Below are positions 1-7,464 of a DNA stretch of 64,000 bases, piece after piece (positions within the stretch are counted from its first letter, which is position 1; every line of letters begins with the position of its first letter). The notes beneath the pieces were generated by a model. The model was not told the origin of the DNA and made no database searches. It was given only the letters and a program-made list of their open reading frames with translations. The position numbers and the translations under genes are program-made. This DNA comes from an uncultured Peptostreptococcaceae bacterium (GTDB lineage Bacteria > Bacillota > Clostridia > Peptostreptococcales > Anaerovoracaceae), in the NCBI GenBank assembly GCA_910588185.1, contig CAJUQR010000004.1:144040-208039 (forward strand), in the 5' to 3' direction.

Positions 1-1
1 G

Positions 2-960
2 GTTTGAGAGTAGTGTAATTTCATATGGTAGTTAAACGCAAAGACAAGATTTAATAGATTCTATGGGGTTTGAGAGTAGTGTAATTTCATATGGTAGTTA
101 AACATCTTCTTTTAATACAACGTCGGGGTACTCGTTTGAGAGTAGTGTAATTTCATATGGTAGTTAAACAAGCGGTCAGTATCGCAGTAACCTTTTCCCG
201 TTTGAGAGTAGTGTAATTTCATATGGTAGTTAAACAAAATAGACACCCCTCGATGCAATGTGAGAGTTTGAGAGTAGTGTAATTTCATATGGTAGTTAAA
301 CATCTTCTTTTAACACAACATCAGGGTACTCGTTTGAGAGTAGTGTAATTTCATATGGTAGTTAAACGAGAGAACGAAATAAATATAAGTAATGGTTGTT
401 TGAGAGTAGTGTAATTTCATATGGTAGTTAAACAGGCGTGACAACAGTATATACCAATGGATTGTTTGAGAGTAGTGTAATTTCATATGGTAGTTAAACA
501 AATACAAGATAACATTACACTGTGGGCACGTTTGAGAGTAGTGTAATTTCATATGGTAGTTAAACATGAGTTATTTAAAGATGACCCAACATATGGTTTG
601 AGAGTAGTGTAATTTCATATGGTAGTTAAACTCTCGATGCGAATGGTGCAGTCAGTGTGCAGTTTGAGAGTAGTGTAATTTCATATGGTAGTTAAACGAA
701 AGTTTTATAAACAGACCATATCCGATAGTTTGAGAGTAGTGTAATTTCATATGGTAGTTAAACGCTGTCCAACATTTTGAGAATATGTACTTCGTTTGAG
801 AGTAGTGTAATTTCATATGGTAGTTAAACCAATAGCTTCAACGACATCATCAGCAATGTGTTTGAGAGTAGTGTAATTTCATATGGTAGTTAAACGAAGG
901 TTAACGGGTACAAGGACAAGCATAGTTTGAGAGTAGTGTAATTTTATGTTGTTGTATTAT
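2..960 (+). CRISPR. CRISPR array, distal end (14 full repeats plus a degenerate terminal repeat)
   Basis: Full 36-bp repeats start at 2, 68, 134, 200, 266, 332, 398, 464, 530, 596, 662, 728, 794 and 860. They begin GTTTGAGAGTAGTGTAA and end GGTAGTTAAAC, and all 14 read the same. Thirteen spacers are exactly 30 bp and the last (896-924) is 29 bp. A 15th repeat at 925-960 keeps its first 20 bases and then decays, which marks the leader-distal end. The leader, cas genes and probably more repeats therefore lie left of base 1. A 36-bp repeat with GTTTGAGAG at its 5' end and 30-bp spacers is typical of type II (Cas9) arrays; the type is inferred, because no cas gene is visible. Spacers 2 (104-133) and 5 (302-331) are 27/30 identical. 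Confidence 0.98.
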
Positions 961-1054
961 ATAAAATGAAAAATAGTAATGTTTAGTGTAATAGGAAAGC
1001 ATGAGTACAAATATTATAAATTGAAATAACAGATAAAAATAAATGGTGAAAAAG

Positions 1055-1378
1055 ATGATTACTTATGAGAAAGCCTATAAAATAGCAAAAGGATTGAAAT
1101 CATTAATAAATTATAGTGTGGAGTATGATACAGCATATTTATTTGGATATGATGATGGTACAGATACAATTTTTTATGGAGGAACCGAAGCTCCTTGTGT
1201 TGTATTAAAGAAAGATGGAAGTGCCGTATCAATGCCTTGGTTTATTGCTAAAGAAGGCGGAGGTAAATACATTAGGGATTTAGAAATAGACGATAAAGGC
1301 AATATAATAAGACAATATATTGAAGAAGATGAAGAATGTGAAAAAGATTTCACAGACAAATTTTATATAAAGAATTAA
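1055..1378 (+). CDS. hypothetical protein, 107-111 aa, next to the CRISPR array
   Basis: A small acidic soluble protein that I do not recognise. It has no signal peptide or membrane segment. The centre (FGYDDGTDTIFYGGTEAP, then CVVLKKDGSAVSMPWF) looks like a compact beta-rich fold of the kind seen in small immunity-type proteins, but I cannot name a family. The C-terminus is strongly charged (EEDEECEKDF). ATG codons exist at 1043 and 1055; I prefer 1055 because a GGTG sits 6 bases upstream, whereas 1043 has no visible Shine-Dalgarno. It stands alone between the CRISPR trailer and thrC, with a terminator-like hairpin after it. A link to the CRISPR system is not supported beyond proximity. Confidence 0.6.
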   Translation: MITYEKAYKIAKGLKSLINYSVEYDTAYLFGYDDGTDTIFYGGTEAPCVVLKKDGSAVSMPWFIAKEGGGKYIRDLEIDDKGNIIRQYIEEDEECEKDFTDKFYIKN

Positions 1379-1435
1379 ATTGTTTAAAACATGTTCGGTC
1401 TTTATAAACTAATTTTATTATTAATAACATATTAT

Positions 1436-1467
1436 AAGCGGTATAGTTTATCTTACTGCTTTTTATT
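1436..1467 (+). terminator. probable terminator after the small orphan gene
   Basis: AAGCGGTA at 1436-1443 pairs with TACTGCTT at 1454-1461 (one G-U pair), followed directly by TTTTATT. This separates the small gene from thrC. Confidence 0.5.
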
Positions 1468-1575
1468 ATGACAATTTACTTTACTACGTTATTATTTTAT
1501 TGTAAACTGATAACTAGAATTAATACGGTTTTGTGCAAAAGGCGTTTTATGATAGATATAGGAGGACATTAAACG

Positions 1576-3084
1576 ATGAAATATGAAAGTACAAGAGGAA
1601 GTAAAAATTTGCAGAGCAGCACAACGGCTATAATACGAGGAATAGCTGAGGATAAAGGTCTTTATGTGCCTGCTTCAATTCCTAGACTTCCTTTGACAAT
1701 AGATAAAATGAAAGGTATGACATATCAACAGATTGCATATCAAGTTCTTCATACTTATTTTGATGAATATACAGATGAAGAAATGCAAAAATGTATAGAC
1801 GGCGCTTATGACAGCAAATTTGAGGCAGAGTCAGTTGTGCCTGTGATTAAGGCAGGCAAAGCGTGGTTCCTTGAATTATATCATGGAAAGACTGCGGCAT
1901 TTAAAGATATGGCGCTTTCCATACTTCCTTATCTGATGACTACAGCTTGTAAAAAAGAAGGGGAGCAAAGCAAAATCTGTATTTTGACAGCAACATCAGG
2001 AGATACCGGAAAAGCCGCATTAGAGGGATTTGCCGATGTTGAGGGAACTGAAATAATCGTATTTTATCCAAAGAATGGTGTAAGCCAAGTTCAGGAAAGA
2101 CAGATGGTGTCCCAAGAAGGAGCAAATACACACGTCTATGCTATAGAAGGCAACTTTGACGATGCGCAGACAGGTGTAAAGAAGATTTTTGCTGATTCAG
2201 ATTTTGCAGAGAAGCTTTCTAAAATGGGAATTAAACTTTCTTCTGCAAATTCCATAAATATAGGAAGATTGGTGCCACAGGTGGCATATTATGTGTACAG
2301 CTATGTTAGCCTAGTGGAAAAAGGTGTCTTAAATGACGGCGATGCTATGAACGTCGTAGTTCCTACAGGAAATTTCGGAAATATACTGGCTGCTTATATG
2401 GCAGGAAAGATGGGAATTAACATAGGTAAGCTGATATGTGCTTCAAATGAAAATAAAGTTCTTACGGATTTTTTAAACACAGGTGTTTACGACGCTCGCA
2501 GAGATTTTCATTTGACCAATTCTCCGTCTATGGATATATTGATTTCCAGTAATCTTGAAAGACTTCTTTATTTATTAAGTGATAGAGACGGCGGGGCTGT
2601 ATCAGAGTGGATGCAGCAGCTTGACAGTCAAAAAGTCTATGAAGTTTCAGAAAAGGTGAAAGATGGGCTCAAAGATTTCTATGGCGGATTTTGTACTGAA
2701 AGTGAGACTTTGGATGCTATCGGCAAGATGTGGAAGCAAGAAGGATATCTGATGGATACCCATACGGCGGTAGCGTATAAAGTATATGAAGATTACTTGG
2801 CAGCTACAGGTGATGATACACCTACAGTTATAGCTTCAACAGCCAGCGCATATAAATTTGCAGAGAGTGTTGCAAGTGCATTAGGACTTGATGAAAATAA
2901 AGTACGTGTATTGTCAGGTGTTTCAGATGGTGTGACAGGCTTCGATTACGTAAAAGCGCTGGAAAAAGAAACTTCTGTAAGAGTGCCTTCAGGTCTTAAA
3001 AATTTGGAGGAAAAGCCGGTTCTTCATAAAGGCGTTTGTACTAAAGAAAACATGAGTGATGTGGTACTGGAGGCATTAAAATAA
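1576..3084 (+). CDS. thrC: threonine synthase
   Basis: Converts O-phospho-L-homoserine to L-threonine using pyridoxal phosphate, the last step of threonine synthesis in the cytoplasm. The 502-residue length is that of the long (fungal/E. coli-type) ThrC branch. The N-terminus (YESTRGS) and the PLP-lysine motif HGKTAAFKD are present, with Lys110 as the predicted Schiff-base lysine; SGDTGKAA and the PTGNFGN phosphate-binding loop follow. The ATG has a strong AGGAGG eight bases upstream. The downstream DUF3267 gene starts at the next base, so the two are probably cotranscribed. No riboswitch or leader was recognised in the 197 bases upstream. Confidence 0.95.
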   Translation: MKYESTRGSKNLQSSTTAIIRGIAEDKGLYVPASIPRLPLTIDKMKGMTYQQIAYQVLHTYFDEYTDEEMQKCIDGAYDSKFEAESVVPVIKAGKAWFLELYHGKTAAFKDMALSILPYLMTTACKKEGEQSKICILTATSGDTGKAALEGFADVEGTEIIVFYPKNGVSQVQERQMVSQEGANTHVYAIEGNFDDAQTGVKKIFADSDFAEKLSKMGIKLSSANSINIGRLVPQVAYYVYSYVSLVEKGVLNDGDAMNVVVPTGNFGNILAAYMAGKMGINIGKLICASNENKVLTDFLNTGVYDARRDFHLTNSPSMDILISSNLERLLYLLSDRDGGAVSEWMQQLDSQKVYEVSEKVKDGLKDFYGGFCTESETLDAIGKMWKQEGYLMDTHTAVAYKVYEDYLAATGDDTPTVIASTASAYKFAESVASALGLDENKVRVLSGVSDGVTGFDYVKALEKETSVRVPSGLKNLEEKPVLHKGVCTKENMSDVVLEALK

Positions 3085-3702
3085 ATGTCAAGAAAGATAG
3101 AATGTGCAGGCAAGAGTACGGCTTTTGCCTGCGAAGTTCTTCCGGAAAGCTATGAGCTTTATGATAGATTAGATTTGGCTAGAGATCGTAAAGCTATAAA
3201 GTTGATTGTCATATGGACACTTTTAATTATAGCAGGTATGGTTGTGCCTATGCTGTTTGTTCATCCTGTATCACATGCTTTTGATATGCCTGCAAGCAAG
3301 CTATTGTTTTGTGTAGTTGCCATGATTGTGGGAATCATTGTTTATACATTGCTTCACGAGGGCGTTCATGGAATGTTCATAAAGCTGTTTACAGGTGAAA
3401 ATCCCACTTTCGGAATGGAAATCAAAAAAGGCATGGCTTATGCGGGAAGCAGATGGCTTTTCAAAAAAGTGCCTTATATAATAGTAGCGTTAGCTCCTTT
3501 AACAATATGGGGAATTGTGCTGGCATTGTTTTTAAAAGATGTAGATGAGAGTTACTTTTGGTTTTTATACGCAGTACAGATTTTTAATGTAACAGGTTCA
3601 GCCGGAGATATATATGTATCTTGTATGATTGCCGGAATGCCAAAGGAAGTATTGGTGTGTGATTCGGGCATTGCTATGGATTTTTACAGGCCAGTGAAAT
3701 AA
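3085..3702 (+). CDS. DUF3267 family membrane zinc metalloprotease-like protein
   Basis: A 205-residue membrane protein with a zinc-protease signature HEGVH at residues 91-95, inside or beside a hydrophobic helix. Hydrophobic segments lie near residues 38-58, 72-90, 128-150 and 155-175. This pattern, with the later AGSRWLFKKVPYI stretch, fits the DUF3267 (putative zincin peptidase) family. The substrate is unknown. The ATG follows the thrC stop codon with no gap, which implies translational coupling. Function beyond 'probable membrane metalloprotease' is inference. Confidence 0.75.
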   Translation: MSRKIECAGKSTAFACEVLPESYELYDRLDLARDRKAIKLIVIWTLLIIAGMVVPMLFVHPVSHAFDMPASKLLFCVVAMIVGIIVYTLLHEGVHGMFIKLFTGENPTFGMEIKKGMAYAGSRWLFKKVPYIIVALAPLTIWGIVLALFLKDVDESYFWFLYAVQIFNVTGSAGDIYVSCMIAGMPKEVLVCDSGIAMDFYRPVK

Positions 3703-3806
3703 ATTTTGTCATAGTTTTGCTTTTAATGATTTGGTCAAAATAGCTTGCCAAAAGTGAGCTTTTGTGGTAAATTAATTAAGGTATCAGATTAAGATATATA
3801 AGATTT

Positions 3807-3894
3807 GGAGGATTGACCGAGTGGCTAAGGAGCTTGATTGGAAATCAAGTAAGGTGTAACAGCCCCGTGGGTTCGAGTCCCATGTCCTCCGCCA
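3807..3894 (+). tRNA. tRNA-Ser (anticodon GGA)
   Basis: The acceptor stem GGAGGAT (3807-3813) pairs with GTCCTCC. The anticodon stem CTTGA/TCAAG encloses the loop TTGGAAA, with anticodon GGA at 3840-3842. A long variable arm identifies a class II (serine) tRNA. The TTCGAGT T-loop is present and CCA is encoded (3892-3894). It decodes UCC and UCU. Its 3' end is echoed downstream at 4068 and 4843. Confidence 0.97.
3883..3894 (+). repeat. tRNA-Ser 3' end, proposed ancestral attachment core
   Basis: TGTCCTCCGCCA at the 3' end of the tRNA recurs at 4075-4086 and 4850-4861, inside a longer 19-bp direct repeat. Tyrosine recombinases often use tRNA 3' ends as attachment sites, so these copies look like att scars. 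The recombinase that made them is not established. Confidence 0.5.
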
Positions 3895-3896
3895 TA

Positions 3897-3931
3897 ACAA
3901 AAAAGACAGGCAACTGGCCTGTCTTTTTTGT
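3897..3931 (+). terminator. terminator of tRNA-Ser
   Basis: GACAGGC (3905-3911) pairs with GCCTGTC (3917-3923), flanked by an A-run and followed by six Ts. Confidence 0.85.
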
Positions 3932-3946
3932 TATTTTAGAAAATTT

Positions 3947-3985
3947 GGGACGAGAACCCACGGAGTGGGTGAGGAAGTCGCATGC
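3947..3985 (+). repeat. 39-bp repeat, copy 1, downstream of tRNA-Ser
   Basis: Begins GGGACGAGAA and ends GGAAGTCGCATGC. It matches 36 of 39 bases with 4915-4953. In both places it sits about 50 bases after a tRNA-3'-end copy and its terminator, so the larger unit (tRNA end, terminator, 39-bp block) is duplicated. Confidence 0.7.
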
Positions 3986-4067
3986 CTGATTTACCCGGCT
4001 TTAGCCGGAATGCAAATCAGGACAGCGAAGCGAGACGGAAGGCGAGCGGAGGAGCAAGCGCAAAGCG

Positions 4068-4086
4068 TGAGCGTTGTCCTCCGCCA
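4068..4086 (+). repeat. 19-bp direct repeat with tRNA-Ser 3' end, copy 1
   Basis: TGAGCGTTGTCCTCCGCCA, identical to 4843-4861. The last 12 bases equal the 3' end of tRNA-Ser at 3883-3894. The region 3935-4090 has no gene and is rich in short GC repeats. Confidence 0.7.
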
Positions 4087-4091
4087 AATTT

Positions 4092-4127
4092 AACGGAAGT
4101 GATTTTTCACTTCCGTTTTGCTTTTTT
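4092..4127 (+). terminator. strong hairpin terminator after att-like copy 1
   Basis: An 11-bp stem AACGGAAGTGA/TCACTTCCGTT with a 4-base loop, followed by TTGCTTTTTT. Confidence 0.75.
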
Positions 4128-4240
4128 GTTGAAATTTCAGTTACGATAAAACTCATCTTCTCGTGTTTACCATTTAGTAAACCTTTTAATTTTTGAAAGC
4201 ACCCACTCGACATGCTCATACTTTTAGTCGAATTATGATG

Positions 4241-4537
4241 TTATAAAAGAAATGCATCATAATATTTAATCAGCATTTCCTCCGTGGTCTGATACTGATT
4301 GTTCCCGAGGAAATAATCTTCCAATTCCTCAATGCAGGATTCTATTTCCCCTATTCTATATTTATTCTTGGGATCCTGCTTCATAATGTCAAGAAACTCA
4401 ACGGCTTTCTTGCAAAAGGCGGCCTCACGCTGCTTATTTCCACGTTTTTTCCACTGAAGTGCGCGGTGAACTTCGCTTCCGACATTGGAAATTTGAACGC
4501 CAATTGGCATATCAAACCAATTTACAGTTGTATCCAT
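4241..4537 (-). CDS. hypothetical protein, 98 aa
   Basis: A soluble, probably all-helical protein of unknown function. The start region TTVNWFDMPIGVQISNVG and the middle KAVEFLDIMKQDPKNKYRIG have normal amino-acid composition and look like a conserved domain, but I cannot name it. The ATG has a GGAGG Shine-Dalgarno (AGGAGGTTG) about nine bases upstream. The start overlaps the end of an upstream reading frame that is now only a remnant (4522-4632), so this was probably the second gene of a translationally coupled pair. It lies between the two 19-bp att-like repeats, consistent with acquired DNA. Confidence 0.65.
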   Translation of the reverse strand: MDTTVNWFDMPIGVQISNVGSEVHRALQWKKRGNKQREAAFCKKAVEFLDIMKQDPKNKYRIGEIESCIEELEDYFLGNNQYQTTEEMLIKYYDAFLL

Positions 4538-4632
4538 TTTTTTACAACCTCCTCGATTTTTTCTCTTGCTGCGGGATCTGCAACATACCTTCCCACTCTA
4601 GGATATCCTGCTATAATTCGATGAACGTTTTC
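4522..4632 (-). pseudogene. 3' remnant of the gene upstream of the 98-aa gene
   Basis: On the minus strand 36 codons (ending VADPAAREKIEEVVKKW plus three residues) run to a TAA that overlaps the start of the 98-aa gene in another frame. The frame is closed by TAA at 4633-4635 and has no start codon or Shine-Dalgarno. Composition and coupling look genuine, so I read it as the tail of a gene whose 5' part was lost. The family is not recognised. Confidence 0.5.
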
Positions 4633-4842
4633 TTACAGTAACACTGCAATATTATCGTGCGTTTAATGTTCTCTCAAACGCCAAAATCTTTGATTTTGCC
4701 AGCGTCGTGAGGTTATTATACCACAATTCGGACTTTATGATAACTTTTTTCCATGGCATTTTCAGGAGGAATAATATAATTACAGCGTTCTCCCTGTGCA
4801 ATGATTACACTTTTCGGCGGTGTGGCTACAACCACTTTTCTA

Positions 4843-4861
4843 TGAGCGTTGTCCTCCGCCA
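4843..4861 (+). repeat. 19-bp direct repeat with tRNA-Ser 3' end, copy 2
   Basis: Identical to 4068-4086. The 757 bases between the copies hold the 98-aa gene and the gene remnant. No gene is seen in 4636-4842. Confidence 0.7.
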
Positions 4862-4865
4862 TAAA

Positions 4866-4899
4866 ATAAAACACGCCTTAGGGTGTGTTTTTTATTTTT
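4866..4899 (+). terminator. terminator after att-like copy 2
   Basis: ACACGCC pairs with GGTGTGT around a TTAG loop, followed by a T-rich run. The sequence is nearly the same as the terminator at 6452-6485. Confidence 0.75.
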
Positions 4900-4914
4900 A
4901 AAATGTGATAGAAT

Positions 4915-4953
4915 GGGACGAGAAACCACAGACTGGGTGAGGAAGTCGCATGC
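4915..4953 (+). repeat. 39-bp repeat, copy 2
   Basis: Matches 3947-3985 at 36 of 39 positions, and again follows a tRNA-end copy and terminator. Confidence 0.7.
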
Positions 4954-5009
4954 ACATTTTATGTAGATTTTAGATATGGCAACTTTGCGGTGCTTTTATG
5001 GAGGTGACT

Positions 5010-5447
5010 ATGAACGAATTAAATTTTCTTTTTTTAGAGGAATTTAAAAATTTAGAAAAAATATGTGGGGAGATTTATGAAGTCTCAACTGGAGGCGTTA
5101 CAGAATATATTAACGATATGAAAAATGTTTCAATAAGGGAATACAAAGATATACCAAATTGGAAAGAAGATTTAAACGACTTAAAGAGAGTTCGTCATAT
5201 TAGGAACCGGTTAGCACATGAACAAGGAGCGTTTGATGAAATTACATGTAAGCAAGATGATATAGATTGGATTAAGATGTTTCATGATCGGCTTTCAAGA
5301 CAATCTGATCCTATGGCTATGTTAAATAAAAAGAAAAGTTCAGAAGAAAGGGTTGATTTTTCATGGAAGAAAGTTGTACTTGCTGTGGTATTATTTGCAG
5401 TATTAACTGTGATTGGAAATATGATTATTGCATATAGTTTAAGTTGA
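5010..5447 (+). CDS. small HEPN-like protein with C-terminal membrane anchor (DUF6548-like)
   Basis: About 145 residues. The helical N-terminal part contains RHIRNRLAHEQG, in which RNRLAH fits the R-x4-H signature of HEPN domains, common in RNases and defence proteins. The N-terminus (MNELNFLFLEEF) and this motif resemble the DUF6548 family. A basic/Ser-rich linker leads to one C-terminal transmembrane helix near the end (VVLAVVLFAVLTVIGNMII). An in-frame ATG at 4998 exists, but its own next bases form the GGAGGTG that serves the ATG at 5010, so 5010 is the likely start. It lies in the accretion zone after tRNA-Ser. Nuclease activity is inference from the motif. Confidence 0.65.
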   Translation: MNELNFLFLEEFKNLEKICGEIYEVSTGGVTEYINDMKNVSIREYKDIPNWKEDLNDLKRVRHIRNRLAHEQGAFDEITCKQDDIDWIKMFHDRLSRQSDPMAMLNKKKSSEERVDFSWKKVVLAVVLFAVLTVIGNMIIAYSLS

Positions 5448-5546
5448 GTACATGTAAAATAGTCGTACATAATCATATAAACCAAGAAATTTGTATGATA
5501 TAGTCATCTTTATAACAATTATTATTTTTATGTAAAGAGTGAAGAA

Positions 5547-6425
5547 ATGAACAAAAAAGATTACCTATTGTCTGCATTTAATAATTTAAATACGATATAC
5601 GAAATTGGGAAAAAGATTACGCCGATAAGTCAGCCATATACAAAAAAGGCTGGGGCGCTTAGAACGTTGCAATTGGAAAATATGGTCGAGAAAGTTTTAT
5701 TGCATGATAAGTCAATGATTCATTGCTTTCAAATAGTAAATGAAAATTTGAATGAATTAGATACGTCTATTATAGCAAGTGCTGCCAGAAACATTATGGA
5801 AATATCCAATATATATTTTCATATTAGCGAGAGAAAAATTGGTGAAGACGAAATTCAATTGCGTTATGACACAATGTATTTAAATGCAATGATAAATTTA
5901 CAGGATATATATAAAAAATTAGATTTTTCAAGCGAATGTTTCCATGCGCGCATAGAGAAGGATAGTTTGATTTCAACAAGAGAAGAAGTAAAGCATAATC
6001 ATGCATTTCAGCAAAAAGAAAAAATTGTGCAGGATCAAATTTTATCAGGCAGGAAAATTATCGTTAAAGCAAATCCGCATAATATCCTGGAGAAATCTAT
6101 GGAGTCAGCTATTTATAACCTGCTGTCTAACAGTGTACATAGCCTATTTATCGGATTAGGAAGTAATTCTTTAAATAATAATTTTTTTTACAGCAATTTT
6201 TTTACTGCTACTCGTTTACTGACTATATCGTTGCAAGTAGCCGTTATTTATACTGCTTATATTATTAAAGATTATTTAGAATTAAGAAAGCAGCTATATA
6301 AGGAACTTAATGATGAAGAAAAATCTATAATAAAAAATTTAAAATCTGATGTTGATTTAAAACTATTTTTGAATGATTTAAAAAAAGAATTTGAGAATTC
6401 TTTTTTTGACAATCCTTTAGGATAA
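5547..6425 (+). CDS. hypothetical protein with central hydrophobic segment, 292 aa
   Basis: I do not recognise this protein with confidence. It is mostly helical, with a conserved-looking stretch around residues 75-95 (SIIASAARNIMEISNIYFHI) reminiscent of DUF5677-type proteins. A hydrophobic region near residues 222-245 (LLTISLQVAVIYTAYI) could span the membrane, and a lysine-rich coiled C-terminus follows. Base composition is very AT-rich, like its neighbours in the zone 4.9-7.4 kb. It follows the HEPN-like gene by 99 bases and ends just before a terminator that is a near-copy of the one preceding the pair, so the two genes may travel as a cassette. Confidence 0.6.
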   Translation: MNKKDYLLSAFNNLNTIYEIGKKITPISQPYTKKAGALRTLQLENMVEKVLLHDKSMIHCFQIVNENLNELDTSIIASAARNIMEISNIYFHISERKIGEDEIQLRYDTMYLNAMINLQDIYKKLDFSSECFHARIEKDSLISTREEVKHNHAFQQKEKIVQDQILSGRKIIVKANPHNILEKSMESAIYNLLSNSVHSLFIGLGSNSLNNNFFYSNFFTATRLLTISLQVAVIYTAYIIKDYLELRKQLYKELNDEEKSIIKNLKSDVDLKLFLNDLKKEFENSFFDNPLG

Positions 6426-6451
6426 GTTGGAATTTTGATTTGTCAGAAAAT

Positions 6452-6485
6452 AAAAACACGCCATAGGGTGTGTTTTTTCTTTTTA
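6452..6485 (+). terminator. terminator after the 292-aa gene
   Basis: ACACGCC/GGTGTGT stem with an ATAG loop, then TTTTTTCTTTTT. It is nearly identical to 4866-4899. Confidence 0.8.
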
Positions 6486-6524
6486 AGATATAAAAAATCT
6501 AAATGATAAAAGGAGTAAGGAAAA

Positions 6525-7397
6525 ATGAACAATAAACAGGGAAATGTACATATTATCAGCGAAGATATGATTTTTGCTTATGAAAAATGGATGATTGAAG
6601 AAGAAAAAAGTCCAAATACGCAGTATAAATATTTGCAGGATATAAAAACATTTATGTTTTTTCTATCAGGCAGAGATATAGAACAACAAGTTGTTTCTAA
6701 AAGGACAGTTATAGAATACAAAGAATATTTACAAAAAAGATATGTAGTAAGTAGTATAAATTCTATGTTAGTAGCGCTTAATAGTTTTTTGAAATATGTA
6801 GGTTGGAATGAGTGCTGTGTAAAATTAATTAAATGTCAGCGAAAAATGTTTCGAGAGGAAAGGCGAGAACTGAGCAAAAAAGAGTATCTTCGTTTAGTAT
6901 CTGTAGCTAAAAAAAATCATAAAAAACGTTTGAGTTTAGTGATGGAGACCATTTGCTCTACTGGTATAAGAGTATCAGAACTTAAGTATGTAACAGCTGA
7001 GGCAGCAAAACAGGGATGGGCTGAAATTACCTGTAAAGGAAAACAACGCAGTATATTTCTTCCCAAAGATTTATGTCTAAAATTAGTAAGGTATGCAAAA
7101 CAAAATAATATTGCGTCGGGATGTATTTTTCAAACAAAGACAGGACGTCCTTTAGATCGTTCAAATATTTGGCATGATATGAAAGCATTATGCCAGGAAG
7201 CAGGTATAGAAAAAACAAAAGTTTTTCCACATAATCTGAGGCATCTTTTTGCAAAGACATTTTATGAAATAGAAAAAGACATTGTACGTTTATCAGACAT
7301 TCTTGGGCACAGTAATATTAATACCACTCGTATTTATATAATTTTCAGCCAGGCAGAGCATTCACGTAAGATGGATTCTCTTGGTCTGATTATTTGA
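6525..7397 (+). CDS. tyrosine recombinase, predicted DNA invertase of the adjacent switch
   Basis: A 290-residue XerC/D-like recombinase with an N-terminal SAM-like core-binding domain (about 15-100) and a C-terminal catalytic domain. All catalytic residues are visible: Arg149 (STGIRVSEL), Lys171/173 (CKGKQR), His236 and Arg239 (HNLRH), His262 (LGHSNINTT) and nucleophile Tyr271. The C-terminus SQAEHSRKMDSLGL resembles a clostridial subgroup of small stand-alone recombinases rather than phage integrases. The stop codon lies eight bases before a palindromic site whose inverted partner is 250 bp further on, just ahead of a surface-protein gene. By analogy with RecV-type recombinases of Clostridioides difficile, I infer that it inverts that segment. 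It could also be the integrase of the tRNA-Ser accretion zone. AAAGGAG ribosome binding site. Confidence 0.9.
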   Translation: MNNKQGNVHIISEDMIFAYEKWMIEEEKSPNTQYKYLQDIKTFMFFLSGRDIEQQVVSKRTVIEYKEYLQKRYVVSSINSMLVALNSFLKYVGWNECCVKLIKCQRKMFREERRELSKKEYLRLVSVAKKNHKKRLSLVMETICSTGIRVSELKYVTAEAAKQGWAEITCKGKQRSIFLPKDLCLKLVRYAKQNNIASGCIFQTKTGRPLDRSNIWHDMKALCQEAGIEKTKVFPHNLRHLFAKTFYEIEKDIVRLSDILGHSNINTTRIYIIFSQAEHSRKMDSLGLII

Positions 7398-7404
7398 ATA
7401 AAAA

Positions 7405-7432
7405 ATACAACATAATCTACATTATGTTGTAT
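7405..7432 (+). repeat. left inverted recombination site of the invertible segment
   Basis: A 28-bp near-symmetric site: arms ATACAACATAAT and ATTATGTTGTAT are perfect reverse complements around the asymmetric 4-base centre CTAC. Its reverse complement matches 7655-7682 at 26 of 28 bases, 23 of them contiguous. Confidence 0.88.
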
Positions 7433-7464
7433 TAATAAAATTATATTTAACAAATCTTGTATAT

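Noticed and set aside
112..567. Minus-strand open frames across the CRISPR array with a repeated FNYHMKLHYSQT peptide
   Set aside because: They are translations of the CRISPR repeat itself and carry no gene signals.
236..661. Spacers 4 and 10 share CTCGATGC and a similar following stretch
   Set aside because: Only an 8-base exact match with gaps afterwards; unlike spacers 2 and 5, there is no full-length alignment or codon pattern.
4001..4219. 72-codon minus-strand open frame near the tRNA repeats
   Set aside because: It runs through a terminator hairpin and the att-like repeat, with no ribosome binding site and low-complexity translation.
4661..4679. GTTTAATGTTCTCTCAAAC, whose reverse complement begins GTTTGAGAG and ends TTAAAC like the CRISPR repeat; considered as an anti-repeat or solo repeat
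   Set aside because: The middle 17 bases of the repeat are missing, so it cannot form a crRNA duplex. No terminator or promoter arrangement like a tracrRNA is visible. Probably chance.
4459..4901. Two plus-strand open frames (4459-4641, 4707-4901)
   Set aside because: The first is antisense to the 98-aa gene and remnant. The second crosses the 19-bp repeat and a terminator. Neither has a ribosome binding site.
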